This document shows, piece by piece, positions 6,908 to 15,037 of a stretch of DNA of 17,062 bases. The DNA lies in contig CAZLGO010000035.1 of NCBI GenBank assembly GCA_964559295.1, positions 1-17,062 of the forward strand, read 5' to 3'. Source of the stretch: CAZLGO01 sp964559295. Lineage in GTDB: Archaea; Methanobacteriota; Methanobacteria; Methanobacteriales; Methanobacteriaceae. Below the pieces are notes generated by a model. The model had not been told where the DNA came from, searched no databases, and saw only the letters and a program-made list of their open reading frames with translations. Position 1 is the stretch's first letter. Every line of letters begins with the position of its first letter. The position numbers were made by a program, and so were the translations under genes.

Positions 6908-8503
6908 TCATTTTAGAAGTTTTGTCATGTAAGGTCCTTGTCTTTTGTATCCAAATTTTCTATAATAATTTCTGGCTCCTATTCCACTTGTTACCAGAAT
7001 TTTTTTTCTATCGTACATTTCGAATGCAATTTTTTCTGCTTCAATTAATAAATCCACTCCATAACCTTTATGTTGCCATGCTTCATCTTTTTTTTCGCTT
7101 AAAGGCATCATAGGACCATAAACATGTAATTCCCTTATGAGAGCAGTTTTATTATCGACTTCAGATCGGTGGGCTTTATCTGATGGTATTCTAAGTCTTA
7201 AAAACCCAACCAAAATATCTTTTTTGGTATCTTCAAAGGATAAAAATATCTCGCGCCCTTCTCCTGCGTTGTACTCTTCTTTTAGAAGTTTTATATTTTT
7301 TATATCGGGAATGACACCGTAGGAAGCCTTATGACCCACCTCCCTACATCGGATACACCTGCAATTTATGTTCAGATCATGAAGTTTTTTGTATACAAGT
7401 TCCCCAAGATTCGATTTCTTAACCCCAGCTTCTATTAACTGAGAGGGAACGTCACGCTGGATTCTCATAGTCCTGACCCATTTTGGGAGGATCTTTTTTA
7501 TTTCAACTATCAGATCCACTGCTTCTTCAGTTGAATAGGGTTTATATTCTCCCTTCTGCCAGAGTTCATGCAGCTTTGTACCCTTTGTAACTAAACAGGG
7601 ATAGATCTTCAGCATATCTGGTTTAAACTTTTCATCTGAAAATAATCTTTTAAATATTCGCATATCTCTTTTAAGATCTGCAAAAAGACCAGGCATGAGA
7701 TGCATGGCAACTTTAATCCCAGAATCCCGCAGAATTCTTGTAGATTCTATAACATCCTCTATGTTATGCCCTCGTTTAATGCGTTGATATATGAAGTTAT
7801 AAAGAGTTTGAACTCCAATTTCAACTCTTGTAACGCCCATATCAAGCATTCTGTCCACATCCTGAATTTTACAGTAATCAGGACGAGTTTCAAATGTCAT
7901 GCCCACGCATCTTACCTTAGAATTCTCGTTGGTTTTTTGAATCTCGTCTAAGTAGGTATACTTTTTGGGTGTTGGCTGTTTTTTATTTCCGAAATCGACC
8001 ATAGCTTGCAGACATTTGGTGACAAACCATTCCTGATAACAAAAAAACTGCGCAGGAAATGTACCTCCCATTATGATGAGTTCCACCTTATCCAGAGGAT
8101 GCCCAATACTCTCAAGCTGAAGCAGACGGTTATAAACCTGCCCATAAGGGTCAAAATCAAACATCCTTGCCCTTAATGCTGCTGGTTCCTCCCCAGTGTA
8201 ACTTGGTGGTGCTTTTTCGCTCTCAGGGCAGTAAAGACATCTCCCATGGGGACATTCCTGAGGTTTGCACATCACCGCGACAATTGCAACGCCAGATAAG
8301 GTTCTGGTTGGTTTCTTTTTTACAAGATGCGTTATTTTCTTTTTCTCGCTATGGTTGGCATATTCCAATATCAGAGAGTTGCTCATGAATCTCTCAAGCT
8401 TGTATTTTCTACATGCATTGAGTTTTGCTGCTTCAAGTTCCTTTTTTGTTTTTATTTTTCCTTCCAGTATTTCATTGATTATAAATCTACATGCATCTTC
8501 CAT
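6908..8503 (-). CDS. elp3: Elp3: radical SAM and GNAT tRNA-uridine C5 modification enzyme
   Basis: A 531-residue archaeal Elongator catalytic subunit. It uses acetyl-CoA and SAM to form carboxymethyl (cm5) groups on wobble uridine 34 of tRNA. The radical SAM domain (about 70-380) has CPHGRCLYC with the cluster cysteines at 84, 89 and 92, followed by IIMGGTFPA and GVQTLYNFIYQRIKRGH. The basic N-terminal 60 residues fit a tRNA-binding role. A cysteine cluster near CRCIRCREVGH marks the zinc-binding linker. The C-terminal GNAT domain (about 415-531) has QHKGYGVDLL, the acetyl-CoA loop, and YYRKFGY. It is the first gene of the run into deoC. The start at 8503 is supported by GGGAG upstream and a TATA element at 8534-8545. 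Elongator partners Elp1 and Elp2 are not expected in archaea. Confidence 0.95.
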   Translation of the reverse strand: MEDACRFIINEILEGKIKTKKELEAAKLNACRKYKLERFMSNSLILEYANHSEKKKITHLVKKKPTRTLSGVAIVAVMCKPQECPHGRCLYCPESEKAPPSYTGEEPAALRARMFDFDPYGQVYNRLLQLESIGHPLDKVELIIMGGTFPAQFFCYQEWFVTKCLQAMVDFGNKKQPTPKKYTYLDEIQKTNENSKVRCVGMTFETRPDYCKIQDVDRMLDMGVTRVEIGVQTLYNFIYQRIKRGHNIEDVIESTRILRDSGIKVAMHLMPGLFADLKRDMRIFKRLFSDEKFKPDMLKIYPCLVTKGTKLHELWQKGEYKPYSTEEAVDLIVEIKKILPKWVRTMRIQRDVPSQLIEAGVKKSNLGELVYKKLHDLNINCRCIRCREVGHKASYGVIPDIKNIKLLKEEYNAGEGREIFLSFEDTKKDILVGFLRLRIPSDKAHRSEVDNKTALIRELHVYGPMMPLSEKKDEAWQHKGYGVDLLIEAEKIAFEMYDRKKILVTSGIGARNYYRKFGYKRQGPYMTKLLK

Positions 8504-8533
8504 CCTTAATCTTCTCCCAAAAATTGATATTCA

Positions 8534-8545
8534 GATTTATTTATG
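8534..8545 (-). promoter_or_regulatory. TATA-like element for the elp3-deoC run
   Basis: On the minus strand this reads approximately ATAAATAAATCT, with transcription expected near 8512-8516, just upstream of the ribosome site and the start at 8503. It is the only plausible promoter in the 129-base gap, so all four genes of the run could share it. Confidence 0.4.
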
Positions 8546-8632
8546 ATATTAATCAAAATCGATGCAATTCAAAAATAGAAATGAAAGATTTTTCGATAGC
8601 AAGTAATCTGATACTAAAATAAGGGCATTGTA

Positions 8633-9691
8633 TCAAATACCCAATTGGATTGATTTAACGCTTAATACCTCCAAAGTCCTCACTATATCAGTTTTTGAAA
8701 CTATTCCAACCAGTTTTCCATCTTCAACTACCGGTAATCTACCAATGTTGTTTATGGTAAGTTTTTGTAGCGTATCAATTACAGGTTCTTTAGGATGGGC
8801 TACGATGAGTTTTTTTGTCATGATCTTGCTAACCGGGATGTTCCTCTTCTTCTCTGGTATCTTGGAGATATCATGAAAGGTTACAATGCCCACCAATTTC
8901 CCTGCTTCTGTGACCGGATATCCCATATGCTTCTTTTGAAACATTATAGTTAATGCCTCTTCAATAGTAGTATCTGGGCTGATGGTATTTACTTTTTTCG
9001 TCATTATGTTTTCAACGTACATTCCCTTAAGTAGTGATGAAATGAGTATTGCTCTATACTCCTGTTCAGCACCAATGTAGACAAACAAGGCTATCAATAT
9101 CAGGAAGAGATTTATGAATATGCCTGCAATAGCCATTAATATTGCCAGCTGCTTTCCCACTGTGGCGGCTATCTCAGTTGCCCTGAGATAACTCATTTTT
9201 CTTGCAAGAAATGCTCTTAAAATCCGCCCCCCATCCATTGGAAATGCAGGTAATAGATTGAAAGTTCCTAATACCAAATTTACTAATGCGAATAAATAAA
9301 TAAATCCCAAAACATCCTTAGAGACCATATTTCCCACAGATACGATGATCCCATAACATACAATCGCTATTACAAAGTTTGTGGATGGTCCTGCAATTGC
9401 TATTCTAAGTTCCTGGCCTGGATCCTTAGGAATTTCACCCATTGCAGCGACACCCCCAATTGGTAGGAGGATTATTCTTTCGATGGTGACCCCGTATCTC
9501 TTTGCAACATAGGAATGACTCAGTTCATGTATAACAACTGTAACAAAAACTAAGGTGAGTAAAATGGCCCATTGGAGTGGTACAACCTTTAAAAAAACGA
9601 GAGCATAAATAAAAAGCATCAGCAAAATGAATGACACATGCAATTCCACAGGTATTCCAAATATACTGAGTATCTTAATAGAAAACTTCAT
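8633..9691 (-). CDS. Site-2 protease family (M50) membrane metalloprotease with two CBS domains
   Basis: A 352-residue intramembrane protease that cuts substrates within or near the membrane in regulated proteolysis. The zinc motif HELSH is at 55-59 within a hydrophobic segment. The second motif NLLPAFPMDGGR at 145-156 provides the aspartate ligand D153. Further helices lie at about 20-50, 97-118, 126-144 and 180-206. Two CBS domains follow, roughly 226-280 and 286-342. Such pairs usually bind adenosyl ligands and gate the protease. The architecture is that of the archaeal enzyme class typified by the Methanocaldococcus S2P, which has CBS domains in this position. GGTGG precedes the start at 9691. 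It stands alone, with a 129-base gap from elp3 and a divergent neighbour. Confidence 0.93.
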   Translation of the reverse strand: MKFSIKILSIFGIPVELHVSFILLMLFIYALVFLKVVPLQWAILLTLVFVTVVIHELSHSYVAKRYGVTIERIILLPIGGVAAMGEIPKDPGQELRIAIAGPSTNFVIAIVCYGIIVSVGNMVSKDVLGFIYLFALVNLVLGTFNLLPAFPMDGGRILRAFLARKMSYLRATEIAATVGKQLAILMAIAGIFINLFLILIALFVYIGAEQEYRAILISSLLKGMYVENIMTKKVNTISPDTTIEEALTIMFQKKHMGYPVTEAGKLVGIVTFHDISKIPEKKRNIPVSKIMTKKLIVAHPKEPVIDTLQKLTINNIGRLPVVEDGKLVGIVSKTDIVRTLEVLSVKSIQLGI

Positions 9692-9848
9692 TAATCCACC
9701 ATATAATGTTATTTAATCATGCTAATAAATATTGCATATCTTTTTGTTGGTTAGTAAATTTATCTAATGATAAAGCTCTATTTAAGCTTAAAACGAATGA
9801 TCCTATCCTTAGAGGAAATTTCAAGTTATGTTATATGATAATGGTAAA

Positions 9849-9858
9849 AAATATATAT
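9849..9858 (+). promoter_or_regulatory. TATA box for the PRC-barrel / DUF2098 gene pair
   Basis: AAATATATAT immediately precedes the next gene with correct spacing: transcription would begin near 9880, just before the AGGTG ribosome site (9880-9884) and the ATG at 9890. An earlier in-frame ATG at 9857 falls inside this element and so cannot be the start on this transcript. Confidence 0.6.
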
Positions 9859-9889
9859 GCTAAAAAACAAACTAAAATTAGGTGCTGCA

Positions 9890-10243
9890 ATGAAAACAAG
9901 TGAATTTTTAGGTAAAAAGGTATTGGATAAAAACGCTGATGAGGTTGGAAGAATATCAGATATGGATATAAAACCAAAAAAAGGTGTAATCGATTGTATA
10001 ACCATATCTACAGGAGTATTTGGACTAAAAGGGACGTTTGAAGTAACCCCTGAAGAGTTGAAAAAAGTAGGGGACTATGTCATTCTAAATATTGAAAAAA
10101 CAGAAATAGAAGGGAGAGTTGAAGATTACATGAGAAAGTACGCTGAAGAAGCAAAAACTGCTCTAAAGAAAGTTGGACTGGAAGTCTCAGAAGGTGAAAA
10201 GGAAAGGAAGGTCAAAATCAAAAAAAAGGAGGTGAAATTATGA
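9890..10243 (+). CDS. PRC-barrel domain protein
   Basis: A 117-residue protein starting MKTSEFLGKKVLDKNADEVG. Residues 1-75 form the small beta-barrel named after the photosynthetic reaction centre H subunit, and in archaea small stand-alone versions are common. The pattern of strands (KVLDKNADEVGRISDMDI, GVIDCITIS, EVTPEELKKVGDYVIL) fits. The last 40 residues are charged and probably helical, ending in a lysine-rich tail. The related domain in RimM helps bind ribosomal proteins; the role of these short archaeal proteins is not known. The start is fixed by AGGTG six bases upstream and by the TATA box that excludes the earlier ATG. The stop codon overlaps the next start (ATGA), so the two are translationally coupled. 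Confidence 0.8.
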   Translation: MKTSEFLGKKVLDKNADEVGRISDMDIKPKKGVIDCITISTGVFGLKGTFEVTPEELKKVGDYVILNIEKTEIEGRVEDYMRKYAEEAKTALKKVGLEVSEGEKERKVKIKKKEVKL

Positions 10244-10548
10244 AGGCTTTGGATGTACGAAATAATGTAATCTCTGAAGGTTCTCAGGTAAGATATGCAG
10301 GGACTGGTACTATTGGTGAGGTTGTAGGTATTAAGACCAAAGATGATGAGATTTGGGCAAAGATCGACGCCACAAAACTTTGGTACAACACTAAGTATCT
10401 TGAGGTTATTGAAGGGGCTGAAGAAGAGAAAAAAGAACTTAAAAAGCTTGAAATAAAGGATATAGAAGAAAAAATCAAAAAAATGGAGAAAGACATAGAA
10501 AAAGCTGCAGAAGTTGCAAGTTCTGAGCTTTGTGATGGTGGAGGTTAA
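10240..10548 (+). CDS. DUF2098 family protein
   Basis: A 102-residue protein of a family found mainly in methanogens and relatives. Residues 8-58 form a small beta-barrel-like unit with GSQVRYAGTGTIGEVVGI and WAKIDATKLWYNTKYLEVI, the recognisable core. Residues 60-95 are a highly charged helix, probably a coiled coil. AAGGAGGTG lies just ahead of the ATG, inside the end of the PRC-barrel gene, and the ATGA overlap ties both together. The function is unknown; the pairing with another small barrel protein suggests a joint role. Its stop codon overlaps that of the convergent methyltransferase gene by two bases, so there is no room for a separate terminator. Confidence 0.75.
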   Translation: MKALDVRNNVISEGSQVRYAGTGTIGEVVGIKTKDDEIWAKIDATKLWYNTKYLEVIEGAEEEKKELKKLEIKDIEEKIKKMEKDIEKAAEVASSELCDGGG

Positions 10549-11525
10549 ATTACAATCACCTCATCTCCAATTTTTTTTGCAACGTCCACAAACTCCCCTG
10601 GATCAACTTCAGGAAAAGTATCCACAATGCAAATGTCGTATCCCTCGTCAATAACTGAGTGCAGTTTTCTAATATCCATACAACAGACCGCAGCATTATG
10701 ACCTGATGCAATTAAACCCTTTTTTTTATTATTTATCTTTACAGGAAATCCATTAACCTCCAAATTAATTGCAGCCATTTTCGCTGCTGGATACCACAGA
10801 TCATTGAACAAAACCTCCCTTGCACCTGCCTTAAGGCATAAGATCCCTAAAGTACCAGGTCCACATGTACAATCTATGACCCTGGGCTTATCATGTTTTT
10901 TTAGTATCTCCTCAAGTATCTCTATTTTCGGAGATTTTGATCTCGAAAACTCTATATGAATTTTACTTTGATTTTTCCAGATACATATTGCTCCAAAAGA
11001 AGATCTTATTACGTCGCACCTCATGTCACATCCGGAAAGAAGTTCATAGACATAAGGTTCAGAACCAGCGTCCTTTATTCCAACTGTTATTTTTGGATCT
11101 CCCTTCAAGACACCTTTAACTTCAGAAACCTCATCTACGATTCTTTCTGCACAATTTATGTTTATTTTATCAGAAAGTATCACCAAAGAGTTTTCTGTAA
11201 GATATGGGATGCGATCTGTTGGGTACGCCGGGGTTATCAAGGGCACACATGTTTCTCTTAGGGTGGATCTTTTATCCTTTATGCCCTCCCTGATCATGAT
11301 CTTTAGAATTTGTGCTATTACAATATCCAGATGCCTTCTACCACACTCACATCTCCCAAAATCGTTGTTTATCTTATCCAGATCAATCTGATCAACTAAG
11401 GGAGAGAATTTTTTCAGTTTACAAGTATTACAGTTCTTGCATGGATTATAAAGTGAGTGTATATGTGGTAAGATCTCTGCTGCTGGTTTTATACAAGATC
11501 CCCCACAGTTACATCCCAATTCCAT
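10545..11525 (-). CDS. Cysteine-rich putative SAM-dependent methyltransferase
   Basis: With the start at 11525 this is 326 residues, MELGCNCGGSC onward. The N-terminal part has eight cysteines in CNCGGSC (5-11), CKNCNTC (29-35) and CEC (59-61), which could hold zinc or an Fe-S cluster. The C-terminal part is a Rossmann methyltransferase: VIDCTCGPGTLGI (216-228) is motif I, LFNDLW (239-244) follows, and VDTFPEVDP (301-309) stands where NPPY or DPPY occurs in base methylases. The protein ends about 20 residues later with DEVIVI, so the last strands of the usual fold are absent. The substrate is unknown; an RNA or protein target is possible. A longer start at 11549 is disfavoured because that ATG lies inside the TATA box that best fits the gene. 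It is divergent from the pilus ATPase. Confidence 0.68.
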   Translation of the reverse strand: MELGCNCGGSCIKPAAEILPHIHSLYNPCKNCNTCKLKKFSPLVDQIDLDKINNDFGRCECGRRHLDIVIAQILKIMIREGIKDKRSTLRETCVPLITPAYPTDRIPYLTENSLVILSDKININCAERIVDEVSEVKGVLKGDPKITVGIKDAGSEPYVYELLSGCDMRCDVIRSSFGAICIWKNQSKIHIEFSRSKSPKIEILEEILKKHDKPRVIDCTCGPGTLGILCLKAGAREVLFNDLWYPAAKMAAINLEVNGFPVKINNKKKGLIASGHNAAVCCMDIRKLHSVIDEGYDICIVDTFPEVDPGEFVDVAKKIGDEVIVI

Positions 11526-11561
11526 ATACTTAAATATCGGATATTGCATATAAGTACATGG
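11522..11561. promoter_or_regulatory. Symmetric divergent promoter, 40-base imperfect palindrome ending in both start codons
   Basis: The outer 14 bases of each side match as an inverted repeat at 12 of 14 positions (11522-11535 against 11548-11561). Each arm ends in CCAT/ATGG, which contains the start codon of the methyltransferase (11525, minus) or the ATPase (11558, plus). The TATA element of the plus gene is ACTTAAATA (11528-11536). That of the minus gene is ACTTATATG read on its strand (11547-11555). Each TATA centre is 26 bases from its own ATG, the normal TATA-to-transcript-start distance in archaea. Neither gene has a ribosome site. I infer two leaderless transcripts from overlapping, mutually exclusive promoters. 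Confidence 0.6.
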
Positions 11562-13168
11562 TACACATGAATCGAAAACGGAAAGATATACTCAGGGAAC
11601 TTTTAGGAGAATTTGGATCTGGTGAAGAGACTGAGCCTATTGAAGAGGAAGAGGAATTAAAAACAGAAGAGATGGAAGAGATCTTCGTTCCTAAGGAAAA
11701 AGAAAAATTAAAACTTGGCGAAATTATCAAAAAGCCCCCAAAAGAGATTAAAAAAATAGAAGGAGCGACCAAAGTCGAAATAACAAAAGAAGAACTGATC
11801 CCTCTTTATAAGGTTCATGTTCCCAAGTTCACAGAAAGTGAGAACAAATTAATTAAAGAAATTCGAGAAAAACTAGTTGAAATTGCAGTTTCCAAAGGCG
11901 AAAAGTTTGAAATAGATGAAGATAGCTTCATTGAAGAGATAAAAGAATTCCTAAAAATTAGGGGAGCAAGAAACATAGATAAACTTGCCAAGCAAATATT
12001 CCAAGAGATGCTTGGATATGGTAAGCTTGATCCAATGATAAAAGACGATGATCTTGAAGAAGTAATGGTAATTGGAGTTGGAAGACCTGTATTTGTGTAC
12101 CATCGGGAAATTGGGATGATGATAACGAATGTTACATTTGAGGACGATGCAGAAATAAGAGCCCTCATAGATATAATAGCAAGACAGGTAGGAAGAAGAA
12201 TAGATCACCAAACACCAATTTTGGATGCAAGGCTATCCGATGGTTCAAGGGTGAATGCCACCATCCCTCCTGTATCTGCAGATGGTTCTACTTTAACTAT
12301 CCGAAAATTTAGAAAAGATCCCTTAACCGTTATTGATCTTATAAGCTTTAAAACCCTTTCACCTTATTTAGCAGCGTTCCTTTGGGTCTGTGTAGATGGA
12401 TTTGAGGTAAAACCTTGTAATGCTATAATATCAGGTGGTACTAGCTCTGGTAAAACTACAACCCTGAATACAATGGCAGCGTTTATCCCGCCACGTGAGA
12501 GGGTAATTACCTTAGAAGATACCCTTGAACTACAACTTCCACACTTTCATGTTTTGCGTATGGAGACACGCCCTCCAAACATTGAAGGAGAGGGTGAGAT
12601 TGATATGGATACCCTTGTTAAAAATTCCCTAAGACAAAGACCAGATAGAATCATAGTAGGTGAGGTGAGGGGTAGAGAAGCTGTAACTCTTTTTACAGCC
12701 ATAAACACAGGACACTCTGGTATGGGTACTCTACACTCAAACACAGCGAGGGAAACCATAACAAGACTTATAAATCCCCCAATGAACGTTCCAACAATTA
12801 TGATACCTGCCCTAGACTTTATAGTAATGCAGAACAGAATGCACAAACCCCGTGGTGGTACCATAAGAAGAATAACAGAAGTGGCAGAAGTTGTGGGAAT
12901 GGAAGAGGAGAATGTACAACTAAACAGAATATTTGAGTGGGATGCTGCAACCGATAAAATAGAATACGTTGGAGTAACAAGCCAAGCCTTAAGGGAAATG
13001 GCAGATCTTCGTGCGATTAACATTATGGATGTGGAGGAAGAGATCGAAAAAAGAAGATTGGTATTGGAGCATATGGTTGATAAAAACATAAGATCAATTA
13101 ATGAGGTTGGAAAGTGCATTCATAGTTATTATAAAAATCCAGAAGAATTCTTAGAGAGTATCTTATAA
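11558..13168 (+). CDS. Type II/IV secretion ATPase, TadA/CpaF-like (archaeal type IV pilus motor)
   Basis: A 536-residue hexameric assembly ATPase that drives type IV pilus-like filament assembly at the inner face of the membrane. Residues 1-80 are very acidic and lysine-rich and probably flexible. An N-terminal domain (about 85-285) is followed by the RecA-like core: Walker A GGTSSGKTT at 293-301, Asp box RVITLEDTLEL at 315-325, Walker B RIIVGEVRG at 364-372 and His box GHSGMGTLHSNT at 385-396. The start at 11558 matches the leaderless promoter; the ATG at 11567 is an alternative. The following gene, 14 bases on, encodes the membrane partner. No pilin, prepilin peptidase or archaellum gene is in the window, so the filament type is open. 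FlaI of the archaellum is a less likely identity because no other fla genes are present. Confidence 0.92.
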   Translation: MVHMNRKRKDILRELLGEFGSGEETEPIEEEEELKTEEMEEIFVPKEKEKLKLGEIIKKPPKEIKKIEGATKVEITKEELIPLYKVHVPKFTESENKLIKEIREKLVEIAVSKGEKFEIDEDSFIEEIKEFLKIRGARNIDKLAKQIFQEMLGYGKLDPMIKDDDLEEVMVIGVGRPVFVYHREIGMMITNVTFEDDAEIRALIDIIARQVGRRIDHQTPILDARLSDGSRVNATIPPVSADGSTLTIRKFRKDPLTVIDLISFKTLSPYLAAFLWVCVDGFEVKPCNAIISGGTSSGKTTTLNTMAAFIPPRERVITLEDTLELQLPHFHVLRMETRPPNIEGEGEIDMDTLVKNSLRQRPDRIIVGEVRGREAVTLFTAINTGHSGMGTLHSNTARETITRLINPPMNVPTIMIPALDFIVMQNRMHKPRGGTIRRITEVAEVVGMEEENVQLNRIFEWDAATDKIEYVGVTSQALREMADLRAINIMDVEEEIEKRRLVLEHMVDKNIRSINEVGKCIHSYYKNPEEFLESIL

Positions 13169-13182
13169 GTTAGAGTGGTAAA

Positions 13183-14214
13183 ATGGCTTCTGTCAGAAAA
13201 TTCTTCAACAGAATAGGTAATTTGACAGTTGACTCATCCAGAAAAGTTGGGGAGAGCGTACAAGCACCAGTATCTAAATTAAGTAAAATAAAAACGATAA
13301 AACCAAAAAAAGCACCTCCACGCGTATTAAAAAGAATGAGAATGAGTGAAGAAGAAATAGCTATGTTAAAAGGACTTATAGAAAAAAAAGCTGAAATAGA
13401 AGCTGCCGAAGCGGAAAAAACTGAAGTGGAGGAAAAAGCTGAAGAGGAAAAATTTAAAAGGGCAGCTTTAGACGAGCTCCTCAAGGAAGAAGAAAAAGAA
13501 GGCCTGGACCCCAAATTGATCATGGGAATGGGAATAACCTCATTTGTGGTTATATTTGTGGTTGTATTGGCCTTAGGGTTTGGAGTCGATATAGCTATTA
13601 TATTAGGAATGTTAATATTTATTATGTCTGGGGTCCTGATTTTTTTACCGAAACTTCAAAGAGGAAAGAAAAGTTCCGAGGTATCAAGAGAACTGCCCTA
13701 TGCACTAAGGCAGATGGCTACAGAACTTCGAGCAGGATTGGGACTTCATGACAGCATGCGATCTGTAGCTTTATCTGGATATGGTGCCCTTTCCGAGGAA
13801 TTTGCAAGGGCATTGGAAGAGATAAGATATGGTGAGACAACAGAAAATGCTCTAATGGATATGAGCAATCGAATACAATCAGATGGACTAAAAAGAGCGA
13901 TTCATCAAATAACAAGAACATTAGCAAGCGGTGGAGACCTTGCAAAGACATTAAATATAATAGCAGACGACGTTGCATACGAAATTAGAATGAAATTGAG
14001 GGATTACGCCCAAAAATTAAATGCTTTTAGCATGATCTACATGATGATGGCCATACTAATGCCTGTTATTCTACTTGTCATGATAATTGCTGCTACAACA
14101 GTCATGGGGCCTGTTATTCCCCCACAATTACTTTTGATCATATATCTGTTCTTTTTCCCAGTCTTGGTAGCATTCATGGCATTCATGATCAAAAGGTTTG
14201 AACCAGAGGTATAG
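13183..14214 (+). CDS. Type II secretion F-domain membrane platform protein, TadC-like
   Basis: A 343-residue polytopic protein that forms the membrane base on which the TadA-like ATPase acts. Residues 1-50 are basic, and 55-107 are a charged, alanine/glutamate/lysine-rich coiled coil. Two membrane helices follow (about 112-133 and 135-157). The cytoplasmic F domain comes next, with ELPYALRQMATELRAGLGLHDSM at 170-192 and RTLASGGDLAKTL at 245-257. Two further helices lie at about 281-305 and 314-337. A single F domain is the TadC type rather than the duplicated PilC type. The start at 13183 follows the ATPase stop by 14 bases, with a modest GAGTGG site. The stop is one base from that of the convergent cbiQ. 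Confidence 0.9.
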   Translation: MASVRKFFNRIGNLTVDSSRKVGESVQAPVSKLSKIKTIKPKKAPPRVLKRMRMSEEEIAMLKGLIEKKAEIEAAEAEKTEVEEKAEEEKFKRAALDELLKEEEKEGLDPKLIMGMGITSFVVIFVVVLALGFGVDIAIILGMLIFIMSGVLIFLPKLQRGKKSSEVSRELPYALRQMATELRAGLGLHDSMRSVALSGYGALSEEFARALEEIRYGETTENALMDMSNRIQSDGLKRAIHQITRTLASGGDLAKTLNIIADDVAYEIRMKLRDYAQKLNAFSMIYMMMAILMPVILLVMIIAATTVMGPVIPPQLLLIIYLFFFPVLVAFMAFMIKRFEPEV

Positions 14215-14215
14215 A

Positions 14216-14992
14216 TCAAAGAGTAATTTCAAGACACGCCATTAAAAATATTGCCGATAGTACAAAAACGAAATCCCCTAAACTTAATCCCTTTTTTTCA
14301 TTATACAGATCAGAATCAGCAGAATAACCTCTACTCAACATGCTAAGATAGACCCTCTCACCCTGCTCATAAGAACGTAAAAACAACATCATTATGGTAT
14401 AGCCTATCTGTTTTAGCCTCCACATGTAAGATGTTTTTTTGTTCCATAAGTTGAAACATCGTGATTTTTGAGCATTTTTTATTCTGGAAAGCTCATCATA
14501 GAACATGAAAAGATACCTTATCATAAGACTTAGGATCATAGAAAATTCCCGGGGCATTCCAAGCCTTCTTGCAGAATTTATCATCTCCTGCATAGGTGTT
14601 ATAGATGATAAAAGCACAATGGCTGTTATGCATACAAAGAGTCTTGAAAATAATAGTAAGGCGAACATAGTACCTTGATAGGTCATCTCTATTCCAAAAG
14701 GCAAGGTGTACAAAATCGCACCTGGTCTTATGAATGGTTGAAAAATGGCAATTAACCCACCGAATGGTAAAATAAGAAGTATTCTCTTGATTGCATAAGA
14801 AATTGAAATTCGAGATAGTAGTACCAATATTATAAGATATATTTCCATAATAAAAAGAATCAAGAGGTTTGTGGTATATACAGCATATATTATTATTCCA
14901 AGTGCAATGATTAATTTAATTCTACCATCTACTCTGTGCAATATACTGTTTTTATCAGATTCCTGTTCAATATGTCCTAATGAGATATGCAT
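14216..14992 (-). CDS. cbiQ: Energy-coupling-factor transporter T component, CbiQ (Co/Ni uptake)
   Basis: A 258-residue membrane protein that couples the CbiMN substrate-binding part to the ATPase. It has about five to six membrane helices (for example 26-60, 67-85, 105-129 and 240-256). The two cytoplasmic coupling helices carry the Ala-Arg-Gly motifs that dock on the ATPase. The second is normal (SMLSRGY, 217-223). The first reads AQKSRC (174-179), with C where G is usual. CbiQ and EcfT are similar; the neighbouring cbiM and cbiN decide the name. AGGAG precedes the start at 14992. It lies 45 bases after cbiN. No cbiO ATPase gene follows: the next gene is on the opposite strand, one base away. 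Confidence 0.88.
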   Translation of the reverse strand: MHISLGHIEQESDKNSILHRVDGRIKLIIALGIIIYAVYTTNLLILFIMEIYLIILVLLSRISISYAIKRILLILPFGGLIAIFQPFIRPGAILYTLPFGIEMTYQGTMFALLLFSRLFVCITAIVLLSSITPMQEMINSARRLGMPREFSMILSLMIRYLFMFYDELSRIKNAQKSRCFNLWNKKTSYMWRLKQIGYTIMMLFLRSYEQGERVYLSMLSRGYSADSDLYNEKKGLSLGDFVFVLSAIFLMACLEITL

Positions 14993-15037
14993 TGACTTCT
15001 CTCCTGATTTAAAAATAAAAAATTAGAAAGAACATAT

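Noticed and set aside
11549..11549. Longer start of the methyltransferase (MQYPIFKYM...)
   Set aside because: This ATG lies inside the TATA box that best serves the gene; 11525 fits the promoter spacing and the symmetric arrangement.
12547..13119. Long minus-strand frame of 190 codons inside the pilus ATPase gene
   Set aside because: The ATPase frame has all catalytic motifs through this stretch; the antisense frame is serine/isoleucine-rich without any recognisable motif.
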